Assembly: GCF_000423905.1 (NCBI RefSeq)
Contig: NZ_AUIW01000003.1
Coordinates: forward strand, 1-64,000
Length of the DNA stretch: 64,000 nt
Origin: Thermus antranikianii DSM 12462
GTDB lineage: Bacteria; Deinococcota; Deinococci; Deinococcales; Thermaceae
Reading direction: 5' to 3'
Shown: piece by piece, positions 7,397 through 15,972 of the stretch
How the letters are laid out: every line of letters begins with the position of its first letter
How positions within the stretch are numbered: position 1 is the stretch's first letter
Program-made: the position numbers and the translations under genes
The notes under the pieces: generated by a model
What the model saw: only the letters and a program-made list of their open reading frames with translations
What the model was told of the DNA's origin: nothing
Database searches by the model: none

Positions 7397-8962
7397 TTAG
7401 AAGCGGCTGGTGCGGCGGCCTCGAGGCGATCCCCCCCGGGAGGCAGCGCCCGCATAGGCTTCCGGGAGAACCTCCACCCGCTTAGCCCTTTCCAGCTTCA
7501 CCCCCTGCACCTCGGAAAGCCTCGGCAGGTCCTGGGGGCGGAGGTCCACGTAAAAGCCCTCCTCTCCCTGGGCGATCTTGCCCACCTCGAGGCCCGCTTC
7601 CTTCAAGAGGGCCACCAACCGGGGCAGGGTGAGCCTGGGTCCCGTGGCCTTGAAGGTAAGCCAGCCCTCCTCGCCGGTAAGAAGGCTTTTCTCCTTGGGT
7701 GCCCCGCCCAGGAGAAGGGCCATGAGGGCCGCCACCACCTCCACCCGCCCCTCGGCGAACAGACGGCTGGCGAAATCCTGGTACAGCTTGTAGTCCCTCT
7801 CGGGTACCCGGGCCAGACGGGCCAGGAGATGGTGCCACTTGGCCTCGAGGACTTCCTCGGGCGTGGGGGGATTCACCCGCTTGAAGGTGCGACCCACGGC
7901 CCTTTCCAGCTCGGAAAGCTCCCGCCTTTCCCGGGGGCCGTAGAGGATCACCACCTCACCCCCCCGCCCGGCCCTGCCCGTGCGCCCCGAACGGTGCTGG
8001 TAGGTTTCCGGCTTGTCGGGGAAGCGGTAGTGCACCACCAGATCCACCTCGGGGATATCCAGGCCCCGGGCGGCCACATCCGTGGCCACCAGAACCCTTA
8101 CTTCCCCTTCCCGAAAGGCCCTCATGACCCTTTCCCGGTCCGTCTGGGAAAGATCCCCGTGGATGGCCCGCGCCGGATGCCCGAGGCGAAGAAGCCCCGT
8201 GGCCACCTCCTCGGTTTCCGCCTTGGTACGGGTGAAGACGATGGCCCGCTTGGGGGCCTTGACAAAAAGGATATCGGACAGGAGGGAAAGGCGGTCCCCA
8301 GGGGCGGGAATGGCCTCCTCCTGGTAGGTGATGCCCTCCTCCCGCACCACGTTGATGACCACCGGGCTTTTCATGTACCGCTCCGCCAGCTTCTTGGCCC
8401 AAGAGGGCAGGGTGGCGGAGAAGAGAAGGGTCTGGCGCTCCTTGGGGGTGGCGGAGAGGATGGCCTCCACCTCCTCCTCAAAGCCCATGGAGAGCATCTC
8501 GTCGGCCTCGTCCAAGACGGCGATCCGCACCTGGGAGAGGTCCAAGGCCCCTTGCCGCAAGTAGTCCAGGGCCCGCCCCGGGGTGGCCACCACCACATCG
8601 GCGCCCCGGGCCAGCTCCTCCTTCTGCTTGCCGTAGCCCGTGCCCCCGTACACCGTGACCACCTTGAGGTGGGGGGCCACCGCCTGCAACTCCCCGGAAA
8701 CCTGGAGGGCCAGCTCCCGGGTGGGGGTCAGCACCAAGGCCCTGGGGAGGCGGCCCCGCTCCTTGGAGGCCTCCAGGGCCTGGGCAATGGGCAGGGCAAA
8801 GGCCAGGGTCTTGCCGGTGCCCGTGCGGGCCTGGCCGATGAGGTCCTTGCCCTCGAGGGCCAGGGGCAAGGCCGCCGCCTGGATGGGGGTGGGGGCGGTG
8901 ATACCCCGGCGCAAAAGGGCTTCCTTAATCTCGTCCTTCAGGGGAAAGTCTTTGAACTCCAT
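7397..8962 (-). CDS. DEAD-box RNA helicase, Hera type
   Basis: About 521 residues. The RecA-like core has the Q motif (PTPIQAAALPLAL), Walker A ARTGTGKT, PTRELA, DEAD (VLDEADEM), SAT (LFSATLP) and HRSGRTGRAGR. A dimerisation segment and an RNA-binding C-terminal domain follow from about residue 370, and the whole resembles Hera, the heat-resistant RNA-dependent ATPase of T. thermophilus, which binds rRNA hairpins and RNase P RNA. The ATG at 8962 (MEFKDFPLK) is preferred over an upstream GTG. It has its own promoter, with the -35 box inside the end of moeA. Confidence 0.93.
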   Translation of the reverse strand: MEFKDFPLKDEIKEALLRRGITAPTPIQAAALPLALEGKDLIGQARTGTGKTLAFALPIAQALEASKERGRLPRALVLTPTRELALQVSGELQAVAPHLKVVTVYGGTGYGKQKEELARGADVVVATPGRALDYLRQGALDLSQVRIAVLDEADEMLSMGFEEEVEAILSATPKERQTLLFSATLPSWAKKLAERYMKSPVVINVVREEGITYQEEAIPAPGDRLSLLSDILFVKAPKRAIVFTRTKAETEEVATGLLRLGHPARAIHGDLSQTDRERVMRAFREGEVRVLVATDVAARGLDIPEVDLVVHYRFPDKPETYQHRSGRTGRAGRGGEVVILYGPRERRELSELERAVGRTFKRVNPPTPEEVLEAKWHHLLARLARVPERDYKLYQDFASRLFAEGRVEVVAALMALLLGGAPKEKSLLTGEEGWLTFKATGPRLTLPRLVALLKEAGLEVGKIAQGEEGFYVDLRPQDLPRLSEVQGVKLERAKRVEVLPEAYAGAASRGGSPRGRRTSRF

Positions 8963-9026
8963 TCTCTCTCGCTTCCCGGGCCCCACCCGCGCCCGAAAAG
9001 GAGGGGCAAAGCCCGTAAACCTTTCA

Positions 9027-9055
9027 AGTTTAGTGAACTAGAGCACGAATGTCAA
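9027..9055 (-). promoter_or_regulatory. Promoter of the Hera-type helicase
   Basis: On the minus strand, TTGACA (9055-9050), a 17-base spacer and TAAACT (9032-9027). The -35 hexamer forms Leu-Thr codons in the last codons of moeA. The leader to the ATG at 8962 is about 60 bases. Confidence 0.75.
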
Positions 9056-10252
9056 GGGAATGACCTCCACCCTTTCCCCTTCCCTGGCATCCCGGTCGGG
9101 GGGGAGGACCACCAGGGCGTTGCCCAGGGCCATGGAGCGCAAGACCCCGCTGGACTGGCTCCCGGTGGTGCGCACCACAAGCTCCCCTTCAAAGGAGAGC
9201 ACCCCGCGGCGGAAGACCTTTTTGCCCTGGGCGCCCTTAAAGGGGGTAAGGACCCTGGCCTCGAGGGAGCGGTAAGGGGGGTCGGTGCGGCGCTGGAGCC
9301 GGAAGAGGAAGGGTCTGCCGTAGAGGAAGAAGGTAACCATGCTGGAAACCGGGTTTCCCGGAAGCCCAAGGATGGGAAGCCCACCCAAACGGGCCAGGAG
9401 CAGGGGCCCCCCAGGCTGCTGCTTCACCTTCCAGAAGACCACTTCCCCCGCTGTCTCCAAAACCTTACGCACCACATCGTACTCCCCCATGGATACCCCC
9501 CCGGAGGTAAGGAGGAGGTCCAGGGGCCCTGCCGCCTCCAGCTTCTCCAACACGGTTTCCGGCCTGTCCTCCACCTTGCCCAAAAGGACGGGCTCACCCC
9601 CCGCCTCCTGCACCAATCCCAGAAGGCTGTAGGCGTTGGAGTTATAAACCCCCCCAAAGGGCAGGGGCTCCCCTGGCTCCACCACCTCATCCCCCGTGGA
9701 AAGGATGCCCACGCGGGGGCGCCGGAAGACCTTAAGGCGCGGATAGCCCATGGCCGCCGCCAGGCCCAGCCTTCCCGGGGTGAGGAGGTCCCCCCGACGC
9801 AGGTACACTTCTCCCTTCCTGAGGTCATCCCCCTGGGGCCGAATGTCCTTGGGGCTCGCCGGGGCGAAGAGGAGCACGTAATCCCCTTCCCGCCGGGTGT
9901 CCTCCACCCGGATAACGGCATCCGCGCCCTCCGGAATGGGAGCTCCGGTGTAAACGGCCACCGCCTCCCCCTTCCCCACCCGTCCGGCAAAGGGCCTTCC
10001 CGCCGGCGACTCCCCGATGACCCTGAGGCGCACCGGGTTCTCCCGGCTCGCCCCCAGGGTGTCCTCCTCTCGGCAGGCGTAGCCATCTATGGCGGTGTCG
10101 TCCTGGTCGGGGTGGTCCACCAAGGAAACCAGGTCCTCCGCCAGGACGCGGCCATAGGCTTCCTTCAGGGGTACCTCCTCCACGGGAAGCTCCCCTTTGG
10201 CCTCCGCCAGGACCAGCTCCAACGCTTCCTCCACGCTGATGCCCGTGCGCAT
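9038..10252 (-). CDS. moeA: Molybdopterin molybdenumtransferase MoeA
   Basis: A 404-residue protein matching MoeA/gephyrin E-domain length. Seen: DQDDTAIDGYA near residue 48, the domain II segment GAPIPEGADAVI, domain III with ILSTGDEVVEPGEPLPFG, LLTSGGVSMGEYD, and PILGLPGNPVSSMVTF. It inserts molybdate into adenylylated molybdopterin to finish molybdenum cofactor. It starts 29 bases after the MFS gene on the same strand and probably shares that transcript. Confidence 0.95.
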   Translation of the reverse strand: MRTGISVEEALELVLAEAKGELPVEEVPLKEAYGRVLAEDLVSLVDHPDQDDTAIDGYACREEDTLGASRENPVRLRVIGESPAGRPFAGRVGKGEAVAVYTGAPIPEGADAVIRVEDTRREGDYVLLFAPASPKDIRPQGDDLRKGEVYLRRGDLLTPGRLGLAAAMGYPRLKVFRRPRVGILSTGDEVVEPGEPLPFGGVYNSNAYSLLGLVQEAGGEPVLLGKVEDRPETVLEKLEAAGPLDLLLTSGGVSMGEYDVVRKVLETAGEVVFWKVKQQPGGPLLLARLGGLPILGLPGNPVSSMVTFFLYGRPFLFRLQRRTDPPYRSLEARVLTPFKGAQGKKVFRRGVLSFEGELVVRTTGSQSSGVLRSMALGNALVVLPPDRDAREGERVEVIPLTFVL

Positions 10253-10281
10253 AGGCCCAGTCTAGGGCAAAGGCCAAGGCC

Positions 10282-11436
10282 TCAGGAAGAAGATTCCCGG
10301 TAAACGGCCCGCAAGCGGCCAAAGGTCCAGGGCCAAAGGGCGATCCCCACGGCGTAAAGGCCCAGGGTAAGGGCAAAGAGGTAGTTGAAGGCGCCAAGGC
10401 CCCAGGCCTCCTGCACCACACCGGACAAGGCACTCCCCAAGGCAAAGAGAAGGCTCCAGAGGGCGGACTCCATCAGGAAGAAGCCCGGGCGCTCGTCTTC
10501 CTCCAGGTAGTCCATCACCAAGGCGGCGTACACAGGCCCGGCAGCGTTCATAAGGGCTCCCCGGATGAGGAGGGCCACGGTAACCAGGGGTAGCCAAGGC
10601 ACCCAGGCCAGGATGGCCATAAAGGGCAGGGACAAGGCCTGCACGAACACGATGGCCCCCAGTTTCCCAAGCCGGCGCACCAGAAGGGGCTGGAGCAACA
10701 TAGCTACCCCAGTAGCCAAGGCGGAAAGGGCGAAGACCAGCCCCATGGTTCCGTAGCTGAGGCCAAACTTTTCCCGAAGGTACAGGTTCAAGAAGGGGAT
10801 GACCAGCCCGGCCCCAAACCCGATCACCGCCTGGGGCAAAAAGAGGCGCAGCCAAATCCCAAACCGCCCCCTCAGCCTGGGGGGTGTTCCCTGCCCTTCG
10901 GGAAGGCCAACCAGAAAGGGAAGCGTCAGGAGGAAAAAGGGAAGGGCGAAGAGGATCACCCACCTGGCCCCCACCCATTCGGAAAGGGCACCGGCCAAAA
11001 GGGTGGAGAAAAAGCCCGAGGCAGTGGTCAAGGCCGCCTGCAGGCTGAAAAGGGAAACCCGCCTCTCGGCAGGGATCAACCGGGCCATGAGAGGTGCCCC
11101 CGCCCCCTGCACCAAGGCTCCCGCCAGCCCGTACCCCGCCAACGAGGGGAACACCAGCAGACCAAACCCCAAAAGAAGCCCGCTTCCCACCGCCAGGGCC
11201 AAAGCCAGAAGAAAGCTCTTCCGGTAACCCAGGCGGGGGATGAGGTAGGCCAGAGGGAGGGCAGAAACCACGCCCACCAGAAGAAGCAGGGCCTGGGCAA
11301 GCCCTATGGCCTGGCGACCATAGCCCAGGCCCTCGAGGTGAAAGTTCAGGAAAAAGTAGATGAGGTTAGCCCCGAAGGACCAGAGGAAGCTGGCCGCGAG
11401 GAAGCGATAAGCTGGTGAACCGAGTATATACTTCAC
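10282..11436 (-). CDS. Major facilitator superfamily transporter
   Basis: About 384 residues with twelve hydrophobic segments. There is an MFS-like loop between helices 2 and 3 (LIPRLGYRKS) and a similar one in the second half (RRLGKLGA). No substrate-defining motif is evident. The GTG at 11436 is chosen because GGAG lies nine bases upstream; coding-looking sequence further upstream belongs to the antisense shadow of nth. Gene order nth, MFS, moeA suggests one transcript; the substrate could be unrelated to molybdenum. Confidence 0.85.
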   Translation of the reverse strand: MKYILGSPAYRFLAASFLWSFGANLIYFFLNFHLEGLGYGRQAIGLAQALLLLVGVVSALPLAYLIPRLGYRKSFLLALALAVGSGLLLGFGLLVFPSLAGYGLAGALVQGAGAPLMARLIPAERRVSLFSLQAALTTASGFFSTLLAGALSEWVGARWVILFALPFFLLTLPFLVGLPEGQGTPPRLRGRFGIWLRLFLPQAVIGFGAGLVIPFLNLYLREKFGLSYGTMGLVFALSALATGVAMLLQPLLVRRLGKLGAIVFVQALSLPFMAILAWVPWLPLVTVALLIRGALMNAAGPVYAALVMDYLEEDERPGFFLMESALWSLLFALGSALSGVVQEAWGLGAFNYLFALTLGLYAVGIALWPWTFGRLRAVYRESSS

Positions 11437-11476
11437 GAAACTCTTCTCCAAGGAAACAAGCCCGGATCCAGGGCCC

Positions 11477-12130
11477 CTACCCCTGCCGGCTTGGGCAGTA
11501 AGGCGCCAGGGAACAGGCCCCGCACCGGGGCCTACGGGCCAGGCACACGTACCGCCCGTGAAGGACCAGGGCGTGGTGGACGAACACCCACTCCTCCTTG
11601 GGGAAAAGGGCCTCCAGGTCGGCCCCGATCCTTTCGGGAGCCTTGGCCAGGGAAAGGCAAAGCCGCTTCGCCAGGCGGGCCACATGGGTGTCCACGGCGA
11701 TGCCCGGCACGCCGAAGGCCGCTCCCAGGACCACGGTGGCCGTCTTCCAACCCACCCCGGGCAACTTCATCAGGGCTTTTTTATCCCGTGGTACCTTCCC
11801 CCCATGCTCCTCCACCAGCCTCCGGGCCAGGGCCACCAGGTTTTTGGCCTTGGTGCGGTAAAGGCCGATGCGCCGGATATAGGGCTCCACCTCCTCGGGA
11901 GTCGCCTTGGCCAGGGCCTGGGGGTCGGGGAAACGGGCAAAGAGGGCCGGGGTGGCCTCGTTTACGCTTTTGTCCGTGGCCTGGGCGGAAAGCACCGTGG
12001 CCACCAAAAGCTGGTAGGGATTATTGTGCTTTAGCTCCGTTTTAGCCCCCGGATACGCCGCCTTAAGGGCCTTCAGGATGGCCAAGGCCCGCGCTTTCTT
12101 CTCCTTTTGCCCTTCCTTAGGGCAACCCAC
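11477..12130 (-). CDS. nth: Endonuclease III
   Basis: A 217-residue HhH-GPD DNA glycosylase/AP lyase of base excision repair, acting on oxidised pyrimidines. Seen: helix-hairpin-helix LPGVGWKTA with the catalytic Lys, VDTHVARLAKRL with the catalytic Asp, and the [4Fe-4S] pattern C-X6-C-X2-C-X5-C (CLARRPRCGACSLAPYC) at the C terminus. The start is a GTG seven bases from a TAGAGT -10 element, so the mRNA is probably leaderless. The promoter overlaps that of the divergent ASCH gene. Confidence 0.95.
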   Translation of the reverse strand: MGCPKEGQKEKKARALAILKALKAAYPGAKTELKHNNPYQLLVATVLSAQATDKSVNEATPALFARFPDPQALAKATPEEVEPYIRRIGLYRTKAKNLVALARRLVEEHGGKVPRDKKALMKLPGVGWKTATVVLGAAFGVPGIAVDTHVARLAKRLCLSLAKAPERIGADLEALFPKEEWVFVHHALVLHGRYVCLARRPRCGACSLAPYCPSRQG

Positions 12131-12137
12131 GGGGTCT

Positions 12138-12147
12138 ACTCTACAAT
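12138..12147. promoter_or_regulatory. Overlapping divergent -10 elements, both leaderless
   Basis: The ten bases ACTCTACAAT hold TAGAGT for nth (minus, 12143-12138, seven bases from its GTG) and TACAAT for the ASCH gene (plus, 12142-12147, six bases from its GTG). The two hexamers share two base pairs. Only 23 bp separate the start codons. Confidence 0.65.
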
Positions 12148-12153
12148 GAGGGC

Positions 12154-12519
12154 GTGGAAAAGCCCAAGCTGGGCCTCATCGTGCGGGAGCCCTACGCCAG
12201 CTTCATCGTGGACGGAAGGAAGACCTGGGAGATCCGCAAACGCCAGACCCGACACCGGGGTCCCTTGGGGATCATCACCGGAGGGTATCTCATCGGCCAG
12301 GCGGACCTGCTGGACGTGCAGGGCCCCTTCACCGTGGAGGAGCTTCTGGCCCACCCGGAAAAGCACCTGGCGGAGGAGGCCTTTCTCAGGGCCTATGCCG
12401 GGGAACAGCCCCTTTACGCCTGGGTTTTGCACAACGCCTTCCGCTACGAAAAACCCCTCTTCGTACCCAAAAAGCCCGGTAGGGTCATGTTCGTGGATCT
12501 TTCCGAGGTATGGCCATAA
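12154..12519 (+). CDS. ASCH domain protein (predicted RNA/nucleoside-binding)
   Basis: 121 residues forming one ASCH (PUA-like) domain: LGLIVREPYASFIVDGRKTWEIRK is the typical start, with the family Lys and Glu in the basic cleft, and GRVMFVDLSEVWP closes the barrel. ASCH proteins bind RNA or modified nucleosides; E. coli YqfB of this fold deacetylates N4-acetylcytidine. It starts with GTG from a leaderless promoter and overlaps the end of the convergent ABC-GNAT gene by 35 bases. That partner also has an acetyltransferase domain, so a joint role in nucleoside modification is a reasonable but untested idea. Confidence 0.85.
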   Translation: MEKPKLGLIVREPYASFIVDGRKTWEIRKRQTRHRGPLGIITGGYLIGQADLLDVQGPFTVEELLAHPEKHLAEEAFLRAYAGEQPLYAWVLHNAFRYEKPLFVPKKPGRVMFVDLSEVWP

Positions 12520-14221
12520 GCCCCCCGTACCCCACGAAGACCAGGAGGTCGGGATCCAAGGAAGCGATCACCTCCTGGCGGTGGGTGGCCACCACCAGGG
12601 TGATCCCCGCCTGGCGCACCAGCTTCCCAAGACCCAGGGCCACCCGCCTGGCGGTGGGCACGTCCAGGTGAGCGGCAAACTCGTCGATCAGGAGGAGGTC
12701 AGGGCGCTGGGCCAGGAGGAGGGCCAAGCGGTAGCGCTCCCGCTGGCCCGTGGAAAGCTCCTTCGGCCTGGCCCGGTAGAGCACGGCGTCGGAAAGCCCC
12801 ACCCGGTTTAACACCTCAATGGCCGCCCCCACATCCTGAAGCTGGCGGTAAAGCCGCTCCAAGATGGGCTCCTGGCCCAGGTCCACCTCCCGCTCCCCGG
12901 GAATATAGGCCACCCGCCTGCCCTCGGGTACCTCCACCTCTCCCCCATCCGGGGGCTCCCCCAGGAGGAGGCGAAGGAGGGTGGTCTTCCCCGCCCCGCT
13001 GGCCCCAACCAGGGCCACCACGCTGCCCGGGGGAACCTCGAGGTCCGCCTCCCTAAGAATCGCCCGCTCCAACACCCGGGCCTTGACCCCGAAGGCCGCA
13101 AGGGTTTCCTGCACCTCTGGGGAAAGGTCGGAAAGGTCCAGGTGGCTCCGGTAGCCTTTACGAACCCCCACCAGCCGGATGGACCCCGAAAGCCCCCGCA
13201 CCCTCCCGAAACGGGAAACGAAAAGCCTTCCCCCATGAGCCCTGGCGTAAGGGTCTTCCTTCAAAAACCGATCCAGGTAGTGCTCCGCCTCCTCCGTAAG
13301 GGGATAGGCCAGCACGGGCCTTCCCGAGGCGGTGTCGAAGAGGTAGCGGAAGCCCACCTTCTCAAAAAAGGGGTGGTAGCGGGCCATCTGGGCCACGGTG
13401 TACACCAGGTGTTTCTCCCGCCTTCCCTCGGGCACAGCCCGCTCCTTCACCCACGCCAAAGCCAGCTCCACCAAAAGAGCCCCCAGGCCCTCCGAGCGGT
13501 AGTCGGGGTGCACCACCACCCGGGCGATGCGGCTGGCGGCGGTGTGCACCCGGTCCAAAGCGCTTTCCCAGTCCTTCCCGCCCTCAAAGGTCGGGTGGAA
13601 CCAGTCTTTGGGAAAGATGCGCTCCCGGATGTTCCGCTCCACGCTCCCGGGAATCCTGCGGTGCATCCGGGGAATGGGGGGGTCCAAACGCACATAGCCC
13701 AGGATCCTGGGCTCAAAGGGTAAGCGCTCCACCAGCTCCAGGATGAGAAAGCGGCTGGCCGGGGTAGAACCCCTGATCTCCTTTAGCCGGGCCTCCCCCC
13801 CGCATTCGCAAAGGGGTTTGGTGTTGGCGAAGAGGGTCTCGCCACAGCGGGGGCAGACCCATAGGGCCACCACCTCCTTCTCCGAGGCATAGTGGTACTG
13901 CTCCAGCTCGGCAATGGCCTCGAAATCGGCCTCATACATGGCCTCCCGCGCACGGAGGCGGTAGCGGTACACCTCGCCCCCTAAGGGGCTTTCCCTCACG
14001 TGGTCCAGCGCCCTGGAAAATAAAGGCCACAAGGGGAAAGCCCCCTCGAGGGCGTACTCGTCAAAGTCCAGAAGGGGTTTGCGGTATTCCGTGGCCAGCC
14101 TGACCCGGTCCGCGGGGCGAAGCCATTTGGCCGCATCCCCGGTCATGCGAAGCCTCAGGCCCCCCTCGAGGAAAACCTCCCCGAACCAGCGCCAGTAAAC
14201 CCTCCGCCCCAAGACGCGCAT
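12485..14221 (-). CDS. Fusion of zinc ribbon, GNAT acetyltransferase and ABC ATPase
   Basis: About 578 residues with an unusual architecture, matching the group described in COGs as an ABC-type ATPase fused to a predicted acetyltransferase (COG2401). In order: an N-terminal region of about 120 residues of unknown fold; a zinc ribbon (C123-X2-C126, C138-X-C140); a GNAT domain with the acetyl-CoA loop RVVVHPDYRSEGLGALL at about 234-250; then an ABC ATPase with Walker A GASGAGKTT (406-414), signature LSTGQ (489-493), Walker B LLLIDE (509-514) and a switch His near 547. There are no membrane segments, so it is not a transporter. The ATG at 14221 is preferred to a GTG seven codons earlier. An IS element sits 27 bases upstream of the start and may have changed its expression. 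Confidence 0.88.
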   Translation of the reverse strand: MRVLGRRVYWRWFGEVFLEGGLRLRMTGDAAKWLRPADRVRLATEYRKPLLDFDEYALEGAFPLWPLFSRALDHVRESPLGGEVYRYRLRAREAMYEADFEAIAELEQYHYASEKEVVALWVCPRCGETLFANTKPLCECGGEARLKEIRGSTPASRFLILELVERLPFEPRILGYVRLDPPIPRMHRRIPGSVERNIRERIFPKDWFHPTFEGGKDWESALDRVHTAASRIARVVVHPDYRSEGLGALLVELALAWVKERAVPEGRREKHLVYTVAQMARYHPFFEKVGFRYLFDTASGRPVLAYPLTEEAEHYLDRFLKEDPYARAHGGRLFVSRFGRVRGLSGSIRLVGVRKGYRSHLDLSDLSPEVQETLAAFGVKARVLERAILREADLEVPPGSVVALVGASGAGKTTLLRLLLGEPPDGGEVEVPEGRRVAYIPGEREVDLGQEPILERLYRQLQDVGAAIEVLNRVGLSDAVLYRARPKELSTGQRERYRLALLLAQRPDLLLIDEFAAHLDVPTARRVALGLGKLVRQAGITLVVATHRQEVIASLDPDLLVFVGYGGLMAIPRKDPRT

Positions 14222-14248
14222 CGTGCCCCCATGGTACCCCACTTAATG

Positions 14249-15209
14249 CCTTCGTGTGCTACTTGACCTAGACCCTCGGGGTGTGAAAAAAGAGGGGGTG
14301 CCATGCGGCAAGATCGTGAGCACCCCCAGAACGTAGCCTTTGGCTGACCTACTATCTTGACGCAGAGACCCTTCTGGTGGCTACCTACATCTGGGTAGAT
14401 GACGAACTGAAGGCCCTGCAGGCCCAAGGCTTCAAGCTCCCCCCAAAGCAAAAGCACCAGAAAGCCACCCTGGCCGAGCTCCTGACCCTCGCCATCTTTT
14501 TGCTCCTCCAGGGCCAGGACCTCGCCAAAGGCTACCTGGCCGCCAAGACCACCCTCAAGGCCTACTTCCCCTCCCTCCCCCACCCCAAGATGTTCCCCTT
14601 CGGGGAAGCAGCTCTCGCTTCTACCGGGTCCTTCAGAAGGCCCAGGGGCTGTTGGCTCACCTGGCCATGAGGCTCTCCGGGGGAAAAGGCCTCCTGCAGG
14701 TGGTGGACCTTAAACCCATCCCCCTGGCTCACGGCCACCGGATTCACGGCCTCTCTCTTCCTGAGGCCGCCGTGGGGGTGGGACCCCTGGGGGCTTTCGC
14801 GGGCTACGTTCTCATGCCGGTGATGAACGAGCGGGGCCTCTTTTTTCGTTGGGCCATTCTCCCCGGCAACGCCCGGGAGACCTGGGGGAGGGACCTGCTG
14901 GACGGTCTGCCCGCGGTCTTGGGGGACCGGGGCTTCCGCTGGGTCCAGGGGGTCAAGACCCCGCCCTATCGGGTCAGGGGAGGGAAGGTGGTGGAGACGG
15001 GGTGGAGAGAGTGGATGGGGAGGGTCAGGAACTGGATAGAGACCCGCTTCAGCGTGATGGTCCGGTCTTTGGGGCTTCATCGGATAGAAGCGCGGTCCTA
15101 CTGGGGTCTGGTGGCCCGGGTGAACCTCATCCTGCTCGTTCACAACCTCATCCGTAGCCGGGTGCTCCTGAAGATGGCCGGGGTGGAGCTATGAGGTAGC
15201 ACACGAAGG
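14249..15209 (+). mobile_element. IS element, IS982-like, 961 bp
   Basis: Bounded by inverted repeats CCTTCGTGTGCTAC (14249-14262) and GTAGCACACGAAGG (15196-15209). The bases AATG occur on both sides (14245-14248 and 15210-15213) as an apparent 4-bp target duplication. It carries one transposase gene in two frames. It landed between the ABC-GNAT gene (start 14221, minus) and the exported-protein gene (start 15227, plus). Confidence 0.8.
14377..15194 (+). pseudogene. IS982-like transposase, frameshifted
   Basis: The first frame (14377 to about 14605) reads ATYIWVDDELKAL...AELLTLAIFLLLQGQDLAKGYLAAK...AYFPSLPHPKMF, which resembles the N-terminal half of IS982-family transposases. Around 14602-14612 the reading must change frame, after which SSRFYRVLQKAQGLLAHLAMRLSG..LQVVDLKP..L.HGHRI supplies the DDE core and DRGFRWVQGVKT, ending in LLVHNLIRSRVLLKMAGVEL at 15194. 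One base indel separates the halves, so the copy is probably inactive unless frameshifting is used. Family assignment is moderate. Confidence 0.75.
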
Positions 15210-15214
15210 AATGT

Positions 15215-15220
15215 TAAGCT
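15215..15220 (+). promoter_or_regulatory. -10 element of the exported-protein gene
   Basis: TAAGCT, six bases before the ATG at 15227, implies a leaderless transcript. It lies just outside the right IS end, so any -35 contact would fall inside the IS. Confidence 0.5.
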
Positions 15221-15226
15221 CATACC

Positions 15227-15970
15227 ATGAAACGATCCCTTGCCCTGATTCTGGCCTTGTTCAGCCCGTTGGCCCTCACCCAGTCCCCCAAGGAAGCGGT
15301 GGAATCCGCCCTCAAGGCCGCCTTCGGCGACTGGAGGGGCAAGACCTACCAGGGCCTGGACCGGGTAGTCTACTTCACCCCCGAGGGCCAGGAAACGCAG
15401 GTCTTGCGGATCCGGACCTACCTTGACCTCGGCGGTTGCCGCCTTCGCCTGGAGATCGCCCCCGAGGGCGAGAAGGCGCCCGCCACCCTGGTCTACACCC
15501 GGGAGCGCCAGTTCCTCCGCCTCCCGGACGGCAGGGAAACCCCCCTGGACGACCGCCTCTTCCTGGAGCTCATCTTCGCCTGGCAGACAGGCTTCACCGG
15601 GGCCGCCTTCGGTTATGACGAGGTGGCTTCCCTGGGGAAAGTGACCCTCCCCGATGGCAGCGAGGCGGAGGCCTACCGGGTGGCGCGCCGGTCCCACGCC
15701 TGTCTCCCCAAGGGAGTGCTGGAGGCTAAACCCTACGAGGGAGAGGTCTACGTACAGGAAGGGAAGGTGGTGGGGGAGGGGCACTTCTCCCCCGTGCTCG
15801 GGATGGAGACCCTGACCCTCTACCGGGACCTTCGGAAGGAGGGGAGCGCGGGCTATCCCGTGAGGTCGGAGGGCTACCTCCGGACGGGGGACCGGTGGGT
15901 CCTCTTCTCCCGGGGAGAAACCCTGGAAGCCCAGGTGAGCCTCCCCCTGGAGGAAGCCCTATTCCGCTGA
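15227..15970 (+). CDS. Exported protein, possibly LolA/LppX-like
   Basis: 247 residues with a signal peptide (MKRSLALILALFSPLALTQS, cleavage near residue 18-20). The mature part has a helix (EAVESALKAAF) followed by alternating beta strands and two Cys residues (LGGCRLRLE and SHACLPKG). The pattern of an exported beta-rich protein that begins with a short helix recalls outer-membrane lipoprotein carrier folds, but the similarity is weak and I would call it hypothetical. It starts right after the IS end. It converges on the predicted beta-barrel gene with only two bases between the stops. Confidence 0.6.
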   Translation: MKRSLALILALFSPLALTQSPKEAVESALKAAFGDWRGKTYQGLDRVVYFTPEGQETQVLRIRTYLDLGGCRLRLEIAPEGEKAPATLVYTRERQFLRLPDGRETPLDDRLFLELIFAWQTGFTGAAFGYDEVASLGKVTLPDGSEAEAYRVARRSHACLPKGVLEAKPYEGEVYVQEGKVVGEGHFSPVLGMETLTLYRDLRKEGSAGYPVRSEGYLRTGDRWVLFSRGETLEAQVSLPLEEALFR

Positions 15971-15972
15971 GG

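Noticed and set aside
7355-10303. 982-residue open frame on the plus strand
   Set aside because: It is the antisense shadow of the Hera-type helicase and moeA; the composition (Gly, His, Pro, Gln-rich) is typical of antisense frames in G+C-rich DNA, and no family is recognisable.
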